Positions 58,601-64,000 of a DNA stretch of 64,000 nucleotides are shown piece by piece. The position numbers and the translations under genes are program-made. The DNA lies in the NCBI RefSeq assembly GCF_020520425.1, contig NC_079487.1, positions 131,400,385 through 131,464,384 on the forward strand, given 5' to 3'. The number at the start of each line of letters is the position of its first letter. Positions within the stretch are counted from its first letter, which is position 1. A model generated the notes under the pieces. The model worked only from the letters and a program-made list of their open reading frames with translations. It did no database searches and was not told the origin of the DNA. The DNA comes from Spinacia oleracea. Lineage: Eukaryota > Streptophyta > Magnoliopsida > Caryophyllales > Amaranthaceae.

Positions 58601-59999
58601 TTCCCTTCACAGCCTTACTTTTGCATTCCTCAATCACACAATATCCAGAGTAAAAATTGACTTTACAGTCTGAATCTTCAGCCAACTTGTTTACAGATAG
58701 AAGGTTATGTTTGAATGCAGGAACAAACAATACTTTCTTCAGTTCTAGATCACTTTTCAGTTTTACATTTCCTATATGAGAAATGCTAGATGTTTCTCCA
58801 GTTGGTAGGTTAATGTGTGGATTATTTTGACTCTTAACAGGACAGATCAATGCATTATAATCACCAGTCATATGATTAGATGCCCCTGAGTCAATTATCC
58901 AGTCACTACTTACAGAATCAGCAAAATAACATGACACCATACCTGAATAATTCATATCCATTTCATCATCTGTATCTGATCCTCCCTTTGATGGAGGGGG
59001 TAATCTTCTAAACAGTTGTTCCAACTGTTGTTGGGTGAGAAAAGGTGCAGATCCTGTGCTTGAGCCACTTTCTTGAGCATTGGCTGCAATTTTCTGGTTA
59101 CCACCAGATTGTTTTCCCTTGTTCCATTTAGATTGACCACCCTGCATTCTTCCTTTTCCTTTGTATGTGCTCTTGGTTTGTGGTTTGTTCTTGGCATGCC
59201 AGCTTGGATAGCCAACCACTGACCAACACACTTCTCTGCTATGACCTGGCTTTCCACATGCTGAACATGAAGTGTCATCTCCTTTACTGAACATTGCCAG
59301 ACCTTCAGCTTCCTCCTTGACATTTATGAATAGCTCTCTCTGTGATTCCTCTTGTTGCAGACAACTACAAGCTGTTTCTACAGAAGGGAGGGGTGTCATC
59401 ATGAGGAGTTGGCTTCTCTGAGGTCCATAGTGATCATCTATACCATTCAAAAACTGAAACAACTTCTGCTCTTCTTGCTGTTTTGTCAAAGCTTGTATAA
59501 AAGCATTGATTTCTGTTGTTACATTAGTGATAGGGGGGAAATCATTCAGTGATTCCAGTTCTTCCCATAACCCTGTCATGGTTGTGTAGTAATCACTAAT
59601 GGGCTTTCCCATTTGTTTGGTTTCATACAAGTCTCTATTGAGCTTGTATTTCCTTGACCCATTAGTCAAGGACAACCTTTGATCTAGCTGTTTCCATATT
59701 TGAGCAGAGCTATTCAGGAACATAACTGATTTCTTTATTGACTCAGAAACAGTCCCAATGATCCATGATATAACCATGCTATTACAAGTTTCCCAATGTT
59801 CAGCCTTCACAGCATCATCAGTGTCCTTCTTATATGCCCCTGTGACAAAGCCAAGCTTTCTTTTTGAAGCTAATGCAATTTCCATGGAACGCTTCCAAGA
59901 TCTGTAGTTTGAAGATCCTTGGAGCTTCTCTATGGTTGCAAAGTGGCTTCCATCAGATGGGTGAAGGTACAAGTGGCTTGTTGGATCTATGGTGGTCAT
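55647..59999 (-). CDS. Copia element 2 gag-pol polyprotein (1450 aa), intact
   Basis: A single frame holds every expected domain. Gag has a retrotran_gag/UBN2-type N terminus (IEKLQGSSNYRSWKRSMEIA) and a zinc knuckle C245-x2-C-x4-H-x4-C258. The protease active site is WIIDSGASNH (DSG 370-372). GAG-pre-integrase (LWHHRLGHAP, about 530) leads to the integrase core D589, D652, E688 (D-x35-E). Then come the GYKLYNL region (about 787), RT with DVKNAFLHG (D1031) and YVDDLILAS (D1132, D1133), and RNase H with YCDSDWAGC (about 1292), STAEAEYRAM and CDNQAALAI. The polyprotein would be cut by its own protease and would assemble particles, copy the RNA and integrate it. An unusual NKSRLVILENMQRYG stands where family members have a KARLV-x-x-G-like stretch. 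The stop (TAA, 55647-55649) lies in the LTR. The ATG is 149 bases inside the 5' LTR border. Confidence 0.95.
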   Translation of the reverse strand: MTTIDPTSHLYLHPSDGSHFATIEKLQGSSNYRSWKRSMEIALASKRKLGFVTGAYKKDTDDAVKAEHWETCNSMVISWIIGTVSESIKKSVMFLNSSAQIWKQLDQRLSLTNGSRKYKLNRDLYETKQMGKPISDYYTTMTGLWEELESLNDFPPITNVTTEINAFIQALTKQQEEQKLFQFLNGIDDHYGPQRSQLLMMTPLPSVETACSCLQQEESQRELFINVKEEAEGLAMFSKGDDTSCSACGKPGHSREVCWSVVGYPSWHAKNKPQTKSTYKGKGRMQGGQSKWNKGKQSGGNQKIAANAQESGSSTGSAPFLTQQQLEQLFRRLPPPSKGGSDTDDEMDMNYSGMVSCYFADSVSSDWIIDSGASNHMTGDYNALICPVKSQNNPHINLPTGETSSISHIGNVKLKSDLELKKVLFVPAFKHNLLSVNKLAEDSDCKVNFYSGYCVIEECKSKAVKGIGRVVNGLYYLVNEPLENTIKKLKEGTYNCPNQKTKNNTSMNVTSLSHIPTVLRDVPTISAPTLWHHRLGHAPMKKMKMIEELPSMKDAGEICLSCPLAKFTKLPYTLSDSRATNPFDLVHIDTWGPYKVESRGSYRYFLTIVDDHTRVTWVHLLKQKSDAYQAISDFVQMAETQHQKKVKVVRSDNALEFDDKQCRSFFSKLGIIHQTSCVDRPQQNGRAERKHRNVLEMSRAIRFHSGLPLTFWADCVLAAVHITNRLPSTVLKGKSPYEVLHHEKPKYKHLRAFGCLAMSSNPSNTKDKFDARGVPCMFIGYPTTQKGYKLYNLINHKVFVSRDVKFYESVFPYHLFHSTSVQEKTPEDQNNNQSLVWGDEITPHTCNDTEESEAQTTAGVRNESESVRKSSRTHRPPSWHSDYNVSHVSVTQPSQIKKVVETGVTPQFFCFMSHLVKPKLPDPKHFKHAVQKEEWRQAMNEELDALEENETWEITDLPPGKQAIGCKWLYRTKYHSDGEFDRNKSRLVILENMQRYGIDYEETFAPVAKLSTVRSLLAVSSIKGWYVHQMDVKNAFLHGKLNETVYMKFPPGYLGKGYRFSSLSEGEYPHTNTTKVCKLLKALYGLKQAPRQWFSRLSLALMDNGFTQSKSDCSLFIKTDDVNFLGILVYVDDLILASNKLELIQQAKDFLSSQFHMKDMGELRYFLGIEVDRTQQGIFLSQRKYASDLLEEYGMVNCRPLKLPMDSHLKLTPESGTALPHPEINQKLVGKLIYLTLTRPDISYTVHVLSQFMHNPTCAHHQAALKVLRYLAGSITQGILLASQSSAQLTAYCDSDWAGCASTRRSTTGYCILLGASPISWKSKKQSVVARSTAEAEYRAMAMTVCEVLWLKQLLKELGMKNLGPTAILCDNQAALAISANPVHHEKTKHVEIDCHFIRDKCIEGVISPTYIPTADQLADVLTKILPTKQHQSIMYKLGARTHSQLEGEC

Positions 60000-60148
60000 T
60001 GCTGAAGCAAAAGACTATATTTTTAGGTTTTCCTATATAAAGATGTGATTTTTATTGTAACAACTTTGCTGAAATGCAAAATCTTTGTGTTTTCCTTACC
60101 AAGATGGGTTGACAGATTGAGTTTTGGCGAACCAAAGCTCTGATACCA

Positions 60149-60510
60149 TGATGACTAAACTGTATTTTATCAGTTAGTTCATTGAGCAAATATCAAGAGT
60201 ATTGCAATTGTTCAACCCAGATTTTTCTCTCATTAATTGTGTGTGCTCCAAGAGCTGTAATACAAGCTTAAATACTAAGGCTCCCTCTAGGGTTGAGCCG
60301 CCAGCTTTCTATTACAATAATGACAGCTAATGATTAGCATATCAACCTAGGAAAAGACAAAATAACGGTAACCTAGGAATGAGAATATCTGGGATCATGT
60401 GCAGCTGTCACTTCATGTGATTGGGCTATGCTGCACTGTTGTTTGGACCAAGGAGATGGGCTGCCCACCTTCTCTACACTCCATGGCCTTTAGACATCTG
60501 CTATTTAACA
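60149..60510 (-). repeat. 5' LTR of copia element 2
   Basis: Identical to 55291-55652; would hold the promoter for the minus-strand transcript. Confidence 0.95.
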
Positions 60511-60515
60511 TCACC

Positions 60516-61050
60516 ACACAAAATTTTGAAACGCCCATTTCACAATAACTATTGTTGCGAACTTTGAACTCACTTTTGAAGGAGCCACCCATTTATTTTT
60601 TCTCCAAACACCAAACTAGTAAAATGATCGTGGTATACTTGTGCAGTTGTGCTCGAATAATTCTTCCACAAAAAACCAGATTGTAAGAAAATTAACAAAA
60701 GCCCAAGCCCATTCCCTAAAAATAAATAAAATAGCCCAAGCCCAATTATTATGGCGAAATAGATGAAATACTCTGTAGACGCGTATGGGTTGTCAAAAAA
60801 AAAACTAAAACTCAAACGCGTGAAAGAAATGACCGACTTATGAACCTCCATCAATTTCACCGCCTTATTCCGCGTAACTTATATTCCCCGAAACTGAAAC
60901 CCTAATTCTACTTTTCTCTACCTCTCTCTCAATCTCCCAAGTCGCAACCCTAGAATTTTCGATTAGAAATCTCCTGTTCGTCTAACTCATGATTCGATAA
61001 CATCATCTATACTATTGATTAAGGCACCGGTCAGTATTGATTGTTCTTCG
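60516..61050 (+). promoter_or_regulatory. Probable promoter and leader of a plus-strand transcription unit
   Basis: About 60890-60960 contains GAAACCCTAATTC (telo-box, about 60896) and TCTCTACCTCTCTCTCAATC (pyrimidine-rich), typical of plant housekeeping 5' leaders, and CAACCCTAG follows. The left part (60516-60850) has no gene. Confidence 0.5.
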
Positions 61051-61112
61051 AAACTAATTTTTCCCAAAGTGAAGATCTCGATCAAAATCTTCACTCTGTG
61101 AAAAATTAGTTT
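61051..61112 (+). promoter_or_regulatory. Strong hairpin in the presumed leader
   Basis: AAACTAATTTTTC (61051-61063) pairs perfectly with GAAAAATTAGTTT (61100-61112), and AGTGAAGAT (61068-61076) with ATCTTCACT (61087-61095), around a 10-base loop. It ends 26 bases before the first candidate ATG. Confidence 0.8.
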
Positions 61113-61138
61113 GGGTAACCTGCTTTTTTGGTTCTTTG

Positions 61139-61181
61139 ATGAAGAAGAGTACAAGAAGAAGAGGAAGCAGAAGTACGAAAG
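61139..61181 (+). CDS. Candidate first coding exon, MKKSTRRRGSRSTK..., unidentified
   Basis: An ATG at 61139 opens a short Lys/Arg/Ser-rich frame that meets a consensus donor (GAAAG|GTAAGTG) at 61181/61182. The exon follows a housekeeping-like leader. No second exon was recognised in the remaining 2.8 kb, so the protein cannot be named. The exon may instead be wholly non-coding (a leader exon or a long non-coding RNA). Confidence 0.35.
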
Positions 61182-64000
61182 GTAAGTGAAGTTTGTATTT
61201 GTTTTTCAATTTTGGATCTAGCATTTAAATTTTGTACGGAGTTTTTTTTTTTTTTTTTTTTAATGTTTGGTGCTTTTTTCTGTTTAGTTGAATCATTAAT
61301 TCTGATGTATGTTAATTCCCCGATTAATTTCTCAATATGTCTGCTTTCTTGGTTCGTTGATTATTTTTCTGTTATGAAACCTGTTTTTTTTGGGTTCGTT
61401 GGTGCTTTTTTCTGTTTAGAGAAACTCTGATGTATTTGTAGGTACCATGCGTTGTCTTATCTTTGAGCATGGCCAGCAAAAGTGCTGTTATGTGAATATA
61501 AAATAGTTATTCATGCTGTTTTGTTGTAATGTATCTAAATTTTGAGTGGAGTACGGGTTGCTGATTTCTGAATATGTTCATGGTTTTTGTTATTGGCAAG
61601 AGGCAAGAACTGTTGGATTGAGGACGAAAAATAGTGTAGAGAACAGAGAATAAAGGTGAGAAAAATGGTTCCTTCTGGCTAAGGAGTGGTAGCCTTTTGT
61701 AGATTAAGTGAATCTGAGTTAGCTAAGTTTTTGAGGTTACATATATGATATATGTCGTGATAGTAGATTATGCTTTTGAGGTTCCGGTGGCTATATATGT
61801 TATGGGGTTTAGGGAGAGTTCTACTATAGAAGCATACTTGGAGTTATTTTGTGAGTGTTAGGCAACTTTTGAGAGGAAGCAAGTGCATTAAGTTTTGATG
61901 GCTATTATTGTGTTTTATTTATCTGTCTTAATGGTAATAGGTGTACTTAAGGAGGGTATGTTATGTTGAGAACGAAAGCTTAATGAGGAAGTTTGTAATA
62001 CCTTATTCTATGGGTCTATTGAATGAATAAGTGGGCTGAATGACTTTGTTGTTAGACTATGTAGGTGAATACGTTAGAGGTTATGTAGCTAGTTGACAAT
62101 TCTATGGAAGAATTTTTAAGTCCTACAGTGGTGCAATGCATGTAATCGTGGCTAGTAATGTGCTATTATAATGGTTTAAGTGGAAAATGCCTGCTACAAA
62201 TATTGATTGAATGAGTGAAGATCCCTTTTGCAGAGAAAGGGAATTTGGGTTTGCGTGTTTTAAATGTGGTGGACACTGAACAATAGTTGTGTGTTGATCA
62301 TCAGGTGGATTTGATTATAGGTTTCAGTTTGAGGGGAATACAATGATATGCTTGAGAGAGTAAGTAAAAAAATAAATTGCTGTGCAATATTTTTTGTAGC
62401 CTTATTGTACAAGGTTCATTAATTTACTTGTGATGTCCAAATTTATAGCACCCCTCCCTACAAATAAACTACCCCTCATAAAATAAATTCAATTTTGGAT
62501 GATTTTTTTTAAAGCTGAAAATTATGTTGGACTGGTAAGCCACATTTTATTGGTCTATAACGTTTGAGGTTGTATTTATGTTTTGAGAGTAGATTTGGCT
62601 TTTAGGTTCTTGATTGTGTTTATTATGTGGTTGATGGAATGTTCTATTTTGAAAGCATACTTGAATTCCCAACCATTTAGCGAACTTTGAGAGGAGAAAC
62701 TGAGAAAGTGAAGCGAAGTTCATTGTTATGATGGTTGTTACTGTGTATTTAATGGACCCAAATGATTGGAGGTGTTAAGGAGGGAAAGTTATGTTCAACT
62801 GGGAAGCTTTTGGTACCTTAATCTTTGGGGAATCTTTTTAATGGAATGATTGAACGAGTGACTGGAGTGGCTATATTAGTTAATTGCAAGTGCTCAATCT
62901 CGCAGTTGTTTAGTCCATTTATTCTAGAAGGATTTACAGGTGTTACGTAGTTTTGTTCTAATGTATAGCGTTAGTTATTTATGTCAGGTATTCTGCTATG
63001 TTTAATGTTTGTTGGAAAGAGCTTTGGCAGGTTAACTGACATTTTCAGATGAACATAGGTTACATTGTATTATGTGGTTTAATGGTGGTGGTTGTAAGCT
63101 ATCTTTTTGGTCAATTTGATGAGAAATTTCGTTCTGAGAGGAATATGATGAAATATATGATAGAGCTGAATATTAATATTAATCAGGGAGCTGAATATTA
63201 ATATTAATCAGACGAATATGATGAAATGGATGATAGAGCTTAATCAGAGAGGAATTCGGGTACTGTTGGTAAGTGTCGTGGGTGGCTTTTAGCGCTGTGA
63301 GTAGATGGAGTTTTGAGGATCTAGTGGCTGTTTTTGTTGTGTGGTTTACGGGAAGAACGGAATTTAAGTCGTACTTGGAGTAGGTTGACGAAGAACTTCT
63401 TAATGAGGCAATATTTTTAGAAGCCAAGTAAATTTAGTTTTTAGGTTAATTTCAGTGATTGATTTGTGGATCTTAATGCTAAGAGGTGTAAAGGGGGGGA
63501 AGTTTGCGACTCCTAATCTATGAGACCTTTTGAATGGCATGAACAGGCTGAATGATAAACTGATAATATAGAGTCGAACAAGTTGGAAGTTGTATAGTTA
63601 TTTGACGACTATATTCTGAAAGGATTGTAGGTATTAAGTATTAAAAGTTGGCACATGTGAATTACAGTTATTAGTATGTTGTTGTAAAGGTCTGATTGGA
63701 AAATGATTGTAGATATTGATGGTATTTGTGGAAATCCTTTTTGCGGACTATGAAAATTCAGGTTGCTTAGTTTTCTGTGTTCTTTATATGCAGACACTTG
63801 ATGTAGTTGTATGATGTCTTTGGGTTTTGTTTGACTTTAGGTTTTAGTTTGAGGAAATACAATAATATCCTTGAGAGAAAAAGTAAATAAAGTAACTATT
63901 GTGCTAAATCTTTTTTTGTCTTTTGTAGGGGTTCATTAATTTACTTGGGCTATCCAGCTCTGAGAGTGCCCCTTCCTATAGAAACTTTATGTAGGATGAA
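61182..64000 (+). repeat. Probable long intron with three degenerate tandem blocks
   Basis: Blocks at about 61740-62460, 62550-62980 and 63280-63990 share, in order, a GGTTC-GGTGGCT-like start, GAAGCATACTTGGAGT-like, TTAAGGAGGG-like, CTAATCTATGGG-like phrases and, in the first and third, AGTTTGAGG-AATACAAT-ATG-CTTGAGAG followed by GTTCATTAATTTACTTG. No block codes for protein. A short perfect doublet, GAGCTGAATATTAATATTAA, occurs at about 63161 and 63189. Confidence 0.5.

Larger units (their letters stand above)
55291..60510 (-). mobile_element. Ty1/copia retrotransposon 2, complete, identical LTRs
   Basis: Two 362-bp LTRs (55291-55652 and 60149-60510) are identical base for base by eye. TCACC at 55286-55290 and 60511-60515 is the target duplication. 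On the minus strand the primer site TGGTATCAGAGC follows the 5' LTR (plus 60137-60148), and a polypurine tract (CTTGAGGGGGAG, plus 55653-55664) precedes the 3' LTR. Together with an unbroken gag-pol this is a structurally complete, very recent insertion. Confidence 0.96.

Overview
The window is nuclear DNA of a flowering plant. Coding parts carry plant-specific families (OVATE protein, DRM/auxin-repressed protein) split by GT-AG introns, the gene-poor background is very AT-rich, and more than half of the sequence is recognisable transposon. The frequent ACGGAGTA/TACTCCGT Stowaway-type termini and overall style suggest a Caryophyllales species such as spinach, beet or a relative; that is an inference from style, not proof.

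Layout. 1-7919: 3' part of a Tat-type Ty3/gypsy element on the + strand: gag tail, protease, RT, RNase H and integrase in one frame broken by three stops, then an antisense four-exon gene that is fully open for 672 codons, a polypurine tract and the 3' LTR. 7920-13387: gene-free repeats (a PIF/Harbinger-like element with a GATCTG minisatellite core, a CACTA end, a MULE-type MITE, a Helitron end, a SINE and a 262-bp TRIM with target duplication). 13388-18970: two host genes on the minus strand, an OVATE family protein and a seven-coding-exon mitochondrial ferredoxin. 19000-26300: gene-free, with a Helitron remnant, a second MULE MITE and its empty site, and a Stowaway. 26388-28379: a three-exon DRM/auxin-repressed-type gene, minus strand. 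28400-32000: MITEs (Stowaway, hAT with 8-bp target duplication).

32008-42757: an inverted duplication. Two divergent copies of an unrecognised gene (197 and 199 aa) share promoter sequence and distal flanks. One arm received a 940-bp foldback and a MULE MITE after duplication, with the other arm as empty site, and the spacer holds a young Ty1/copia element that has lost a central piece of pol. 43100-47900: MITEs, two Helitrons and a solo LTR. 47926-52594: a six-exon J-domain co-chaperone gene, minus strand, with repeat-filled introns. 53000-54400: two SINEs of one family. 55286-60515: a complete Ty1/copia element, minus strand, with identical LTRs, target duplication and an uninterrupted 1450-codon gag-pol, the best candidate for a recently active element. 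60890-64000: probable 5' end and first intron of a plus-strand transcription unit, with a leader hairpin and degenerate tandem intronic repeats.

The host genes are unrelated to each other: mitochondrial electron transfer (ferredoxin), J-domain co-chaperone, OVATE-type transcription repressor, and a DRM protein of unknown biochemistry. All coordinates and splice junctions were read by eye; identities rest on motif recognition, not on database searches.
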